Positions 33,627 through 44,554 of a stretch of DNA of 64,000 bases are shown here, piece after piece. This DNA is from Adenophora triphylla var. japonica (taxonomy: Eukaryota > Streptophyta > Magnoliopsida > Asterales > Campanulaceae), in assembly GCA_022495995.1 (NCBI GenBank), contig JAFEMH010001490.1:186001-250000 (forward strand), in the 5' to 3' direction. A program made the position numbers and the translations under genes. The notes beneath the pieces were generated by a model. That model was not told where the DNA came from. It saw nothing but the letters and a program-made list of their open reading frames with translations, and did no database searches. Each line of letters starts with the position of its first letter. Position 1 is the stretch's first letter.

Positions 33627-35470
33627 AACATATATAAGAAACTACACAATGATTAATTATATCAAATGAATTCCATCAAAATAAAAGATAATCAATATGA
33701 CATCAAGACTAATCTTTGGATTGCGAATTGACTCACAATTTGATTTATCTTAGGATAAACAAATAGCTTAAACAATACACTTTAAATACTTGCCTTCCTT
33801 TGGGCCGGTTCAAGTATAGAAAATGTCCTAAAGTTTAAGATACTTGTTTCCCGGTAATAAAGAATATAAACAATTCATTTTAAACACCCGCCTTCCTTTG
33901 GGATGGTTCACAGCATTTAAAATGACCAAAAGTTTAGTTCAATTATTACCCCATGAATGTAAATACTTAGTCAATAACAAGGTCTCCTTTGGGAAACAAG
34001 CATGTTATCACATATCAATATTTACATTCATCACTTTAACAAATTTGTATTTAAATAACGTAAATTGCTTTGGCAACAATATTATTTAAACAATGAATAA
34101 ATTTGTTTAAGCATATAATTAATCATACTTTAGGGCACATAAGACTTTAAGGCAATTTCTGAAAATTTAAAGGTAAACAAACAAGTGAAATGTATTATTA
34201 AAATATAGTATCCTTTTGTTCTACCCGTCCATTCTTAAAGTTTGATAACTCTAAGAACCACCGAAGCGCGACTGATGTCCAAATACTATAATTTACTAAC
34301 AAATTTTCACAAAATTCTGGACAAAACTCAAAAAAATCTCTCTTCCCTAGCCAGAGCACGACTCGTGCCCACGAGCACGAATGGGGCACGAGTGGAAATG
34401 AATTGCTTGGTTTTAATCAGAACGACTTGGAAGCTTGGAAACGAGTCGTGGGCACGAATGACCAAAAGGGCACGACTCGTGCCAAAAAGCACGACTCGTG
34501 CCCAATGCCCAGAATCATGAAAAGTCACCATTTAAACGACTGGAATCAAAAGGGCACGACTCGTGCCCAATAGCACGACTCGTGCCCAATGCCCAGATTG
34601 ACGAAAAGTCATCAGTTTTAACACCCTTTTATGAACAGGTTTGAACCAATTAAATAGATAATTCGGGCCAATCGAGGAGTTGATTTCAGAAGAAGACCCC
34701 CAGATTTATAGGGAGACTACCCTACAAGAATATCTCACTTCACGATATAATGGAGGACGCAAAGATGAACCAGAAATGTTGTCTCCTTTCAAAGTCCCCG
34801 CGGTGTAAACATTGAGGCAACTTACTCGCTGATGGATTGGATTCAAAACTAGTGATATATATATATTTAACATTCAAATTTCATTCTGAAGGTTTGAATG
34901 TATCTGTAAATTCTCAAATGAATAATGGAATTATGCAGGCCAAGAATTCTCTTATAAAATGTTTAATTATCAGGTTATAAGAATAGTAGTATATGTATGA
35001 TGTGATCTACATAATAATGAGAAAACACATTTCAGACACTATGAGTTAAGTTGCAATATTATGAACCATTTTCAATGAATCATTGTGCCTCTTGATTTTA
35101 TCATTATTTCCAGAAATTGAATGAAGTTCTTAATTTAATGGTGACTCAATTTTCAATCAAAGTAAGTAGATTCGCATACTCACAACACATTTAAAAAATG
35201 TGTGGCTATGCATATGAACAAACTCACAACGCATCCAAGGATGGTGGCTATGTTCAAAAATGGGATAATCTTACATTAAGGGTTGAAAGCCTTTTGAGTA
35301 AAACCAAAAAAATCAAAATAGAATGAAGTTATGAATATGATACTCTTAGACAAGATGAGTATCATAAACAAGAACAAAACCAAATGAAATCACACAAGGA
35401 TTACAAATATGAAATAAATTAAAGCATAAGGCTCTATATTAATTTCTAACTCAATCTAGTATATGAGCAG
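33627..35470 (-). other. 5' leader of copia element 2
   Basis: About 1.8 kb of non-coding, AT-rich sequence between the primer-binding site and gag. It holds palindrome array C (34357-34590) and short repeats such as the paired GCCTTCCTTTGGG stretches near 33790 and 33890. No protein is recognised. Confidence 0.6.
34357..34590. repeat. Paired-palindrome array C (GCACGACTCGTGC)
   Basis: GGGCACGA-C-TCGTGCCC palindromes (8-bp arms, one-base centre) and variants start at 34357/34376, 34471/34490 and 34555/34574 (measured at CACGACTCGTG). Each pair is stepped by exactly 19 bp. Extra half-sites occur at 34387 and 34441-34460. Both full pairs are followed by the same CCCAATGCCCAGA sequence. The array lies in the transcribed leader of a copia element, unrelated to the gypsy LTRs. 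Confidence 0.85.
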
Positions 35471-35482
35471 GCTCTGATACCA
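35471..35482 (-). other. Primer-binding site of copia element 2
   Basis: The plus strand reads GCTCTGATACCA; its complement TGGTATCAGAGC pairs with initiator tRNA-Met. It lies two bases inside the 5' LTR, fixing the element's orientation as minus. Confidence 0.9.
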
Positions 35483-35484
35483 AT

Positions 35485-36256
35485 TGTTGGAACATAAACG
35501 ATCCATTAAACATGAACCGTTTCATAACTAGATTAAGAAGAGAAGAGGATGAATACGGAAGCGTGTACCTTGTAATTCCATGATAATGTTCTTAGTCTTG
35601 TTCTTGAGTAGAAAGGAGAAAATATGAAGATAGTCTTCAAAGTAGGAAAATAGTACTTCGAAGTAAGGAAGAGTAGATCTTCTAAATGATAGTGCCCACA
35701 TTATAATCTTCTTAATGAATGAAGAGAATTCTTATGACTGAATTTTGTATGTAACTAGTGTCTCTAAATGGCCGATGGATAGCCTTTATATAGATAGAGA
35801 AGGGGCACTTCATTTAGGGACTACACCCTTTCATAAAGATGATGGTGTGAAGTTACCATTATGCCCATCATTTAATGGTACTTACACCTAATGGAATTCT
35901 ACACATTTTGTCTATACTTCAACATTATTAAATTATTATAACACATACTCCCTCCGTCCCGAAACTTGGTTCACAAACATTGTTTGCACTGGTTTTAAGG
36001 AGGGAGTATTATATTGAAAGTGTTGTGAGTGTGAAAATAAAATAGGAGAGAGAATGAGTGGAGAGAATAGTAAATTATAATGGTGTTGTGAGTATTAAAA
36101 TAATGTAGGAGAGAGAATGAGTGGAGGGAATAGTAAAGATTCCTTTCCATTTTAGGTAAGTTTTAAATGTGTGAAGTAAGTTTTGGGACGCCCAAAAGGG
36201 AAAGTGTGAAGATTGTTCCGGGACGGAGGGAGTATTAATTAATCCATGTTCTAACA
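35485..36256 (-). mobile_element. 5' LTR of copia element 2 (with MITE 3 inside)
   Basis: Matches the 3' LTR except for four substitutions, a missing 17-bp segment between two AACACAT repeats, and a 285-bp MITE. A TATA box (TATATAAAG on the minus strand) is at 35784-35792. The right target duplication GCCAT is at 36257-36261. Confidence 0.9.
35948..36232. mobile_element. Stowaway-like MITE 3
   Basis: CTCCCTCCGTCCC on the left and GGGACGGAGGGAG on the right are flanked by TA on both sides. The interior has direct repeats of GGAGAGAGAATGAGTGGA. It is present only in the 5' LTR of copia element 2, so it inserted after that element. Confidence 0.9.
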
Positions 36257-36261
36257 GCCAT

Positions 36262-37096
36262 CCTTTAATCCACTCAAAAAGAACAACTTATGTTATAAAG
36301 TCAGTAATTTTATGTATATATAGAAAAGAAGTACAAATTTGAGGCCCCAAATTTGACTAAAATTTTGAAGGTCCTAGGCGATGGCCTCACTCATCTTACG
36401 GTAGGGCTGGCCCTGGCCTGCATGACCCACCAACCCAAGGTGAATTTGGTTGGGATGATTTATTTTCAGTCCGCCAAAAATTTGGGTCAGCCCGCCTCTC
36501 TTAATGGCGGGTTGGGTCTGTCCCGCCCCGCCAGCTATGTTATTCACTAGTTTGTAAAGGAAAAATGAGATTTGGGTGGAAGCATTTATGCGGGGTTTGA
36601 TTTGGAAGAAACCCCAAACACCCCTACCCCTTTGTTTGTCACGTAAAATAAGTCCCTTTGGAAAGGCGGAAGAATCAATTTTCGTAAACAGGGCTATTCA
36701 GTAGACATTAGGTAAGGTTGAAACTCAAAAGGATTTGTCATTAGGATTATTAAAAAATAAAAATAAAAAGGGACAAAGTTAAATCTGCAAGAAATGAAAA
36801 AATATAGAAATATGTGTGGTGCGGTGTGGGGTGACGTAGGGCAATTGACATCATGGTAGTGAGGTAAGTGATATCGCATGGGTTAGCAAATGTCAGCTGA
36901 TACTGATTGATATCAAAGTGTGTGTGTGTGGGGACAAAGCCTAACCTAACGACTCAGTGTTTGCGTTGGCATGTTTTGTTGTACACGGCCGAGGACGAGG
37001 ACGAGGCCGAGACCAATAAAAACAGCAGAGCAGAGTACTCTATAAATAATACTATGTGCTACCTCCCTACCTATCTCTAAGTTTGAACTAATCAAT
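36262..37096 (+). promoter_or_regulatory. Upstream region of the DMR6-like gene
   Basis: A probable TATA box (CTATAAATA) is at about 37040-37048, some 55 bp before the ATG. 36403-36540 starts TAGGGCTGGCCC and contains GGCGGG/CCCGCC stretches like a hAT-type fragment, but I could not find a second end or a target duplication. A (GT)n run lies near 36919. No other gene is seen. Confidence 0.5.
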
Positions 37097-38396
37097 ATGG
37101 CAGCCTCATCCTCAGCCTCAGCCTCAGCCTCAGCATCAGCAGCTAAGACGAAGAAGGTGTTGCTTACTGACATCGTAGCTGCCCCCGGTGTTACACATCA
37201 TCTTCCCTCCAATTACATCCGACCCATCTCCGATCGCCCAAATCTAACCAATGTCCTCCAATTACCCCAACACTCCATTCCCCTCATTGACCTTAACCAC
37301 CTCCATTCCAGCAGCAGCACAAGATCTCTTGTTGTTAAACAGATTGGGGAAGCCTGCCAACACCATGGCTTCTTCCAGGTTAAGAATCATGGCGTACCCA
37401 AATCAATGATTGATAACATGTTAGAGATAGGCAGAGAGTTTTTCCGGCTCCCAGAATCTGAGAGGCTCAAGAGCTACTCTGACGACCCTCTTAAGACCAC
37501 TAGGCTATCCACCAGCTTTAACGTCAGAACTGAGAAAGTTTCAAACTGGAGAGATTTCCTCAGACTCCACTGCTACCCACTAGACCAATTCGTCCATGAC
37601 TGGCCTCAAAATCCGACATCTTTCAGGTAATTAACCACACTTTTATAGGACTTCTCATCTAATAATAATAATAATATATGAGTATTACACGCACTGCACT
37701 ACGTATGTCATGTACTAAAGGAAGAGTGACTGCAGGAAAGATGTCGCAGAGTATTGTGGTAGAGTAAGGAGATTAGCACTGGAGTTGATTGAAGCCATAT
37801 CAGAGAGTTTAGGGCTTGAGAGAGATTTCATAGAGAGGCAATTAGGGAAGCATGCGCAACACATGGCATTTAACTACTATCCAAAGTGCCCGGAGCCAGA
37901 ATTGACTTATGGGTTACCAGGACACACCGATCTCAACCTCATAACTATTCTTCTTCAGGATCATGTACCTGGCCTACAAGTCTTCAGAAATGGCACATGG
38001 ATAGCTGTAAATCCTATTCCCGACACCTTCATCATTAACATAGGGGATCAAATCCAGGTCCATCTCTTCCTCCTCCTCCTTCTCGCTAATTTACAAGTAA
38101 AAGTAAAATCTCTTAATAATCTGTCTGTCTATGTGTAGGTACTAAGCAATGATCGATACAAGAGCGTTGTGCATCGAGCTGTTGTGAACAGCGAGCAAGA
38201 GAGAATATCTATTCCTACATTCTACTGCCCATCCCCAGATGCAGTCATAGGTCCTGCTCCTCATTTGGTTGACCACAAGGATCACCCTCCCATTTACACT
38301 CCATTCACCTATCAGGACTACTATGAGAAATTTTGGAACCGAGGACTTGCTTCTCAAAATTGCCTAGATATGTTCATGGCCAACTCCTCCATTTAA
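37097..38396 (+). CDS. DMR6-like 2-oxoglutarate/Fe(II)-dependent dioxygenase
   Basis: Three exons, 37097-37626, 37736-38057 and 38139-38396, with GT-AG introns that keep frame, give 369 residues, the usual length. After a Ser/Ala-repeat N-terminus come the family motifs: YIRPISDRP, IPLIDL, GFFQVKNHGV (DIOX_N domain, about residues 60-165), then KTTRLSTSFNV and WRDFLRLHCYP, typical of the DMR6/DLO clade. The catalytic domain holds HTDLN (iron ligands His and Asp), the third iron ligand in HRAV, and RISIP (the Arg-x-Ser 2-oxoglutarate site). DMR6 and DLO proteins hydroxylate salicylic acid in the cytosol and damp immunity; some relatives act on flavonoids. The exact substrate cannot be read from sequence. 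A TATA box near 37040 supports this start. Confidence 0.93.
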
Positions 38397-39521
38397 TTCT
38401 TTCCGTTCCAAGCTGCTTGTGTAATCAATATGTATCTGTATATCCTTATTTTCAACTTGGGTATCATGTGCAAACCGAAAGTCAATTCTACTTTATACCA
38501 ATGTACCCCTTCCTTCCTGCATTGTCCACATACTAGTACTACTTATATAAAATATAGTTTAAAATCCAAAGAAACGATAGATATTTCATATTCTAGGCAA
38601 ATTGAACTGGACCGGGCAGGAGCACTTAACTAGCCTCACCCTCAAAAGATTACATCCTAACTTCCCTCCTTCATCCCCTACCCTTCTCTATACTTGCTTT
38701 CTTGTTTCACCCCGACAAAACCTCCCCAAGGATCTACGCATTCACCCCCTCCCCTCCCCATGTCCAACTTCTTTATTACCAGGCAATTAACAAGGGGACA
38801 CAACAATCAAGCCCATCAACTTTGATTTGTCTCAGGCTTATCCTTACCCTAACTGCACATTGCAGTAATCTGAGTTTAGCTCTGTCAAATCCTAGGAGAG
38901 GGGACAAAGTTTGATACAAAAATGTTAGATACAATCCCAAATGCAGATGCAATCTTAATCAAGATTGCCTTCTCTTCTGTCTTTAACTCTGTTTCCAACT
39001 CTAAGAGTAGCTATACCAATTTCACATGTTAGACATCTGACATTTTCAATTGTTTTTTAGTTTTTTTTTAAAGCATTAAGTTAAAATATTTTGTACTAGA
39101 ACACGAGAAACATGTTCACTCCAGCATTTCTCCAGCTTAAACAGTAAATTTAGCCAAAAATTGAGATGCCGCTTGATGTAAGAATTTAGCATACACAATC
39201 AAAGTGCTTGTGACAAGAAGGTTAAGCAATGCATGAGAGAGAGAGATACCAACAACTAATTAAAAATCTCAGACAACAATCACCCGGAACCAGTTCCGCA
39301 TTTTTTGTCTGTTAAATGAGTTCAATTTTTTACCTAAACTACTACTAGTATTACTCAAAGCAAGCTAAACCAGGAAGAAAAAAAAATGAGGCCTACCAAA
39401 ACATACTCGCCTGAAGAACGGAAAACATATCCGCATCCATAGATCGGGTTGGCCTCCACCTTTTCAACATCAGACACAACTATAGTTGATTCAAGACAGG
39501 GGGTCGAAAAGTGCTTCAAAT
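38397..39521. other. Intergenic region between convergent genes
   Basis: It contains the 3' ends of the dioxygenase (plus) and the zinc transporter (minus). It is AT-rich with no conserved frames, terminal repeats or RNA genes that I can recognise. Confidence 0.6.
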
Positions 39522-40820
39522 TTAGTCTCTTTCTATTTGAATAGTTACATGGCTGATGTTGTACTCCGTCCTGATGTAATCAACCACCTTGTCTAGTACC
39601 ATGTCAGCGTCAGCTTCAGGTTTAATTTTAACATGGCAAGCTAACAACACCTTCCCAACCGTAATTGCCCATATGTGTAATTCATGGATCGCCACTACAT
39701 CTTCCATCTCGCATAGACCTTTTTCAAGACTAGTTGCGTCTATCTCTCGCGGTGTGCTCTCCATCAGAACCTCCAAAATGTTTCTTAGCATTTTAATGGT
39801 TGTAAACAGCACAATAATGGAAAATATGAGCGTGCATATTAGGTCAATGATTTTCCATTCAGGCTTGTACCATATGATTGCACCACCAACCATCACCCCG
39901 AAGCTCTGAATCAAGTCTCCCAATACATGAAGATAAGCACTGTGAACATTTATGTTGCGTTCCTTCTTCTGTTTAGCTCCATGAATCGTTTTGCTCTCCC
40001 CCTCTGAATAAGTATCAAGTAAAGGAACTGTACTATCTGCTTCGTGTCCATGGTGATGCTCATCACCATGATGGTGGTGATGTGCAGTGACACTCACTCC
40101 ATGAATATGCATGTCCTCATGGCTATGGTCATGTTCACTATGTTCAAGATCATGCCCGTGATGTCCTTGATCACTATTGTGGCTGTGGCTGTGGCTGTGG
40201 CTGTGGCTGTGGCTGTGGCTGTGGCTGTGGCTGTGGCTGTGGCTGTGGCTGTGGCTGTGGCTGTGGCTGTGACCATGGTCCAACAACAAAGCCATGATTG
40301 CATTAACCACTAAACCAAAAGCAGAAACCAAAAACATCAGAAACCCCTGAACTTCACCGGTATCATGGATAAGTCTTGCTATGGCTTCATAAACAAGAAT
40401 CCCAGCCAGGAGCCATATCATCTGAATAGAAACCAATGTTCCAAGTATTTCGATCCTGAAAAACCCATAAGACTGACGTGGAGTAGCTTCCCATCCTGAG
40501 GCCCATATTGAGAACAGAGAAATTGCAAAAGCTGCAACATCTGATAGCAAATGAGCTGCATCAGTCAATATTGCCAGACTGTTGGCCTTAATCCCACCAG
40601 CCACTTCTACGCCCATAAAAATGAAACAGAGAACAACTGCAATCAAAAGTTTTCTCATTGCTGCTGAACGCTCTTCTCCATCCCTGGAACTCGTTTTAAT
40701 ATCTGAGAATCCACAGGGGGCACCCCCACAAATTTTACTCCCCGCAGAGACTTTCTCTTCAGACTGATCAACTTCACATATGTCAACTGCATGTATGGGT
40801 TCTGGATTTCGCACATCCAT
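39522..40820 (-). CDS. MTP1: Vacuolar zinc transporter, MTP1-type cation diffusion facilitator
   Basis: An intronless coding region of 432 residues, normal for plant MTP1/MTP3. The N-terminus has the conserved [10 protein letters not shown] segment. Six membrane segments follow, with the CDF zinc site DAAHLLSD in TM2, and [13 protein letters not shown] in the TM2-TM3 region. Between TM4 and TM5 is a very His-rich loop (about residues 185-270) with some 15 His-Ser dipeptides and a second [14 protein letters not shown] cluster. The C-terminal cytosolic domain ends [14 protein letters not shown]1 exchanges Zn2+ for protons at the vacuole membrane and gives zinc tolerance. I chose the ATG at 40820: the two ATGs just upstream lie in TTTTAATGATGCAG, which looks like a splice acceptor ending a 5'UTR intron. 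Confidence 0.93.
   Translation of the reverse strand: MDVRNPEPIHAVDICEVDQSEEKVSAGSKICGGAPCGFSDIKTSSRDGEERSAAMRKLLIAVVLCFIFMGVEVAGGIKANSLAILTDAAHLLSDVAAFAISLFSIWASGWEATPRQSYGFFRIEILGTLVSIQMIWLLAGILVYEAIARLIHDTGEVQGFLMFLVSAFGLVVNAIMALLLDHGHSHSHSHSHSHSHSHSHSHSHSHSHSHSHSHNSDQGHHGHDLEHSEHDHSHEDMHIHGVSVTAHHHHHGDEHHHGHEADSTVPLLDTYSEGESKTIHGAKQKKERNINVHSAYLHVLGDLIQSFGVMVGGAIIWYKPEWKIIDLICTLIFSIIVLFTTIKMLRNILEVLMESTPREIDATSLEKGLCEMEDVVAIHELHIWAITVGKVLLACHVKIKPEADADMVLDKVVDYIRTEYNISHVTIQIERD
40179..40270 (-). repeat. Coding hexanucleotide repeat (His-Ser)n in MTP1
   Basis: About 15 uninterrupted 6-bp units (GTGGCT on the plus strand) encode the His-Ser run of the MTP1 zinc-binding loop. Near-perfect units imply recent slippage and likely length variation between individuals. 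Confidence 0.95.
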
Positions 40821-42497
40821 CTGCATCATTAAAATAAAACATTGAGGTAAGTTCAGTTTAGTCTAAGATCTTCAAAGACGATCACAAAAAGACAAGACTA
40901 ACATCCTCATTGAAATACTACAAAACAAGTTAGTCCTTCCCAAATAACTGGCAATGAAATCAATATCACTACAAAAGATGTAACATGTCCTTAATTCCCT
41001 GAGGTCCTCTCGTATACACAGCTCTTTACATAAAAATATGTTTCCTTTCATATATATTTATCACAAGGAAGCCTGCTTTTACCATTGGAACAAGGACAAG
41101 TAATTGTAATAAAAAGAATTATAAAAAATAAGGAAAGAAAAGGAGGAAGAAGAAGAAGAAGACGAAACAGAAGCATTAATGCAATAAAATGTGTAGGCAT
41201 ACTCGAGGTTAGAATTCCTCAAGGCCTCAGTGGCCTCTTTGGATGTGCTCCCAAGTTTTCAAAACGGGGGAAAGAAATGGAAAATGGAGGAAATTTAAAA
41301 TAATTTCCTTCCTAAGCTTGCTCCCGAGATTTTTTAGGAAGATATTAGAGAGAAATGAAAGGAATTTTTTTGAGAATTTCCCTCCTACACAATCCTCCCA
41401 AAAGAGAGGAAATGAAATCTTATAAAAGAAACTTTTGATAAACCTATTTTACCCCTCAATATAAACTCTCCTTTTCTTTCATTAAGGGTACAAATGTAGT
41501 TCTACATTTTTTTCCTTCCCTTTCCTTCCTAACTCAGGTGGACCTCGGAAAGAAATTAAATTTCTTCCCTTCCCTTCCCTTCCCTTCCCTTCCCTTCCCT
41601 TTCTTTTCCTTCCCCTCCCCTTCCTTTCCCTCCTTGTTTTTATGCATGAACCAAAGCATCTTGTCACCATCTAATGTATCAAATTGCCAAGCATAGTCTA
41701 ATCTACTCCTGTTTAAAACTGTAAAACAGCTATTACTGTTGTTCCACAATACTCCACATGCTAATGGATATTTAAGGGCTGCCTGAAATCAGTTTACCAC
41801 TAAGAATAATAGTTACTTACTCCTCTCGGAACAACAATAAGATTGTTCCCAAAAGGGAAAGACTAAAGGGAGCATGTAAACTCAGTAGAAAACCATTAAG
41901 AATTAATATAAAATCATTAGCTTCTTCAAGTAGGCCTCACGAATTCACCATTGATCACAACAGTTGATTCAATGCTTAAATAGTTGAAAGAAGAAAAAAG
42001 GAAAAACCTAATTATCAAAAGTGATAGGAGTAATTAATAGAGATTTTAGCGGAGATTGAATGGAAATCGTTTAGATTTGAAGATGGAAATCCCTAGAAAG
42101 AATAATGAGCAACAACATGCTGGAGAGCAAAGCCTTAATAATGGAGGAATGAATTGAACAAAGCAAACCTAATAGACACACACACATTGGCAGTGGCACA
42201 CAGAGAGAGAAAAAAGAAAGAGGGGATGCAATGCAGGGAGGGAGGATAAGGATAAGGAAATCACGAGAAACCTCAAGACAAAAACAAAAAAGGAGGACCG
42301 CAAGAAAAGGAATCCAGGCAAAAAGATAAGGATTTTTTCGAATAAAGGAATATGAACAACTGAATTCAAAACAAAAACAAAAAGCCGAAACAGAGTGGCT
42401 ATATTGGATTGAATTGAATTGAATTATTTTTTTACAGAAAAAGGGGGAGGGGAATGAGAAAATATAAATAATCGAATTGATTGTGATTGTGATTACC
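40821..42497 (-). other. Probable 5'UTR intron of MTP1
   Basis: A minus-strand donor candidate AAAAG/GTAATC lies at 42497/42496 and the acceptor ATGCAG at 40821. That would give a 1.7 kb intron in the untranslated leader, with the first exon in the GC-richer stretch around 42498-42620. Inside are purine-rich runs (41120-41170), a (CCCTT)n tract at about 41565-41605 and no coding sequence. This is inferred from splice-like sequences only. Confidence 0.5.
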
Positions 42498-42620
42498 TTT
42501 TCTTTTAATGTTGGTGCCGACCGGCCGCTGCTTCGACGCCGTGGCAAAACCCTCTTCTACGGACACTGCCTGCCGGTGACCTGTATGGTGTGGTGTGGTG
42601 TGGTGCGGTGTCTAAACGTG

Positions 42621-44317
42621 ACCTTTCGAGTCCTTCAAAAGATTGGATTCTAGTCACCTCTAACTTTTCCGATAATAATTAGGACTGGGATTGATTACTT
42701 ACCCTTGTCTTTTTCTACGAATCACTTTTTTTTTATGCAAAGTTAAGTGGCGGCAAAGCTGTAGCAGTAAAGAACCCGGAGGCGAGCTTTACACAAGCTA
42801 AACACATTTTGCAGCTCAGATCCCAATTTTTTATTTTTTTTTTAATCATTTTACCTTCGGTATTATTTTGACATAGGGAAATTACTCTTAAGGCCTACGC
42901 TTTATAAAGCCCCTAATTTACTATCAAAACTAGACTAATAAAACGATTACATGGTTTCCTAATGAGCAACACCTTTTTCTTTGCTACAAATTTGATTCGT
43001 TTGTTTTCTTTTTGGTGGATGAAACTTGATTACACTTATTGAAAACTTGATAACTATGGAATTACTTTTAGTTTTGGTTTAAAAATCATACAGAGAGTCT
43101 GTGTATATCCAGGGTATCCCTAATGCTATTGTTATAGTTAGAACAACAGATAATCAGAGCATTCGATAATCTGTTTGGGTCTATCTCTCTAATCCCTACC
43201 TTTTCCTTCTCAATTTTCCCTCTTTCGATGGTGGGAATGGGGAAGGTGGTGGGTGGTGGATATTGATGCAGTGGTTGTCTTGAGGAGAGAACAAATAAGG
43301 AAAGAAAATAGAGTGGATTGAAAACGTCCATTGTTGATGTAGAATGAATGAGGGGAGAGAGAAATATAGACATTGGTAGTTAAAGGAATTAGATGGGTTT
43401 GGTAATAAAGAGAAGAAAACAAATTCAATTAACTGATGCTGAGATTATGAGGTCTGCTTTATTGATTTTAAGATGTTTCTCTATTCTAATTGGCTTAATA
43501 TGTAATTTTTGGCTTGATTTTCAATGTACGTGTAAGATTTTGAGAATTAGGAAAATTGAGGTGAATTTGTTATCTATGCTTGATTTACAATGTACGTGTA
43601 AGATTTTGAGGATTAGGGAAACTAAGGGCAGTCAAAACAAGTAAACTGGATTTTGGATAGTGAAAATTTCGGAAACATAATCAATTGTTAAAGATCATTC
43701 ATATTAGTTTGCTAAACAGAAAAGAGCCAATAGATGGATGTGATTTAGGTTCATATTTGAAATGGTTGGAGGAAGGTATGTGGTTGTGGGTCTGAAGGGG
43801 TGAAGGTTCCTGGCATAAGATTTTCATTTAATACATAATTCATTTGGGAAAATGAGTTATATGTTACCTCTGTCCATAATTCATTTGCAACTAAAATTGA
43901 ATTACTAAACCATCAATTGAATGTTGTCTAATTTTCGTAGTTGAGTTGAGATGGTGTGACAGTTGTGTGGTTGAACTAGGGGAGATGGGATTTAGCATGA
44001 GCATGTTAAACTTGACTTCCCTACTAGATTTGAAATGATGGCTTCTTAATTCAAAGCATTTCTTAATTCAATCGGTGGTACATGGAGAACTCAAGCACTC
44101 ACTCGCATTTTCATTAGCACTGGAACTCAACAGAGCAGACAAGAGACAACTGTGTGTGTATGTGTGTTCTAATTCACTCTGTTTGATTATCCATTCGTCT
44201 CTAAATTAGTCAATCTAATAAATCTAACAATTTTATGTTTGCAGCCCGATGCTGATTACACAGCTTGCGCACCATGAAATGTTGTTTGTCCTAAACTGAT
44301 ATACATTTGGAGGTGGA
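42621..44317. other. Intergenic region with a short direct repeat
   Basis: It probably includes the MTP1 promoter next to 42620. AATGTACGTGTAAGATTTTG occurs twice, about 68 bp apart (near 43522 and 43590). A small open frame around it (43393-43644) resembles no family I know. Nothing else is recognised. Confidence 0.4.
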
Positions 44318-44352
44318 AATTCTCGTCACTACTATTAGTAGTGACGAGAATT
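44318..44352. repeat. Perfect 35-nt palindrome
   Basis: 17-bp arms (left AATTCTCGTCACTACTA, right its exact complement) surround a single T. Such a perfect foldback is unlikely by chance. It has no flanking terminal repeats, so it may be the collapsed remnant of a MITE. Confidence 0.9.
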
Positions 44353-44554
44353 ATAGTGCTTTTTATGGATTAGTAAATACGGATTATTTATTTAGAGTCG
44401 TACATTTATATAGAACTGATCAATTACGTAATGTTACTGTTCATACTGCCACCGTGCCCTTGGCACAGGAAAAGAATACCAGTAGGACCACAATTCGGCT
44501 CTGCCTCATCATTCAGCTTTGTAGAATAATATTATTAGTACATCACAACCACAA

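Larger units (their letters stand above)
14642..36256 (-). mobile_element. Ty1/copia retrotransposon 2, host of the nested gypsy array
   Basis: It is bounded by GCCAT at 14637-14641 and 36257-36261. LTRs lie at 14642-15143 (3') and 35485-36256 (5', with a MITE inside). The PBS complement is at 35471-35482 and the polypurine tract complement beside 15144. Coding relics on the minus strand run from gag (about 33.6 kb) to RT (about 15.8 kb) and are split by the 17432-31901 insertion. Without the nested parts the element is about 6.9 kb. RNase H is largely missing and the frame is broken many times. Confidence 0.9.

Noticed and set aside
36403..36540. Second hAT element upstream of the dioxygenase
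   Set aside because: TAGGGCTGGCCC and GGCGGG stretches resemble hAT ends, but no partner end or 8-bp duplication was found, so it is noted only inside the upstream region.
40044..40313. Plus-strand and frame-shifted open frames of Ala-Val or Thr-Ala repeats
   Set aside because: Antisense and alternative-frame shadows of the MTP1 His-Ser hexanucleotide repeat.
43393..43644. 83-codon open frame as a small gene
   Set aside because: Half of it is a direct repeat, with no recognisable domain or promoter.
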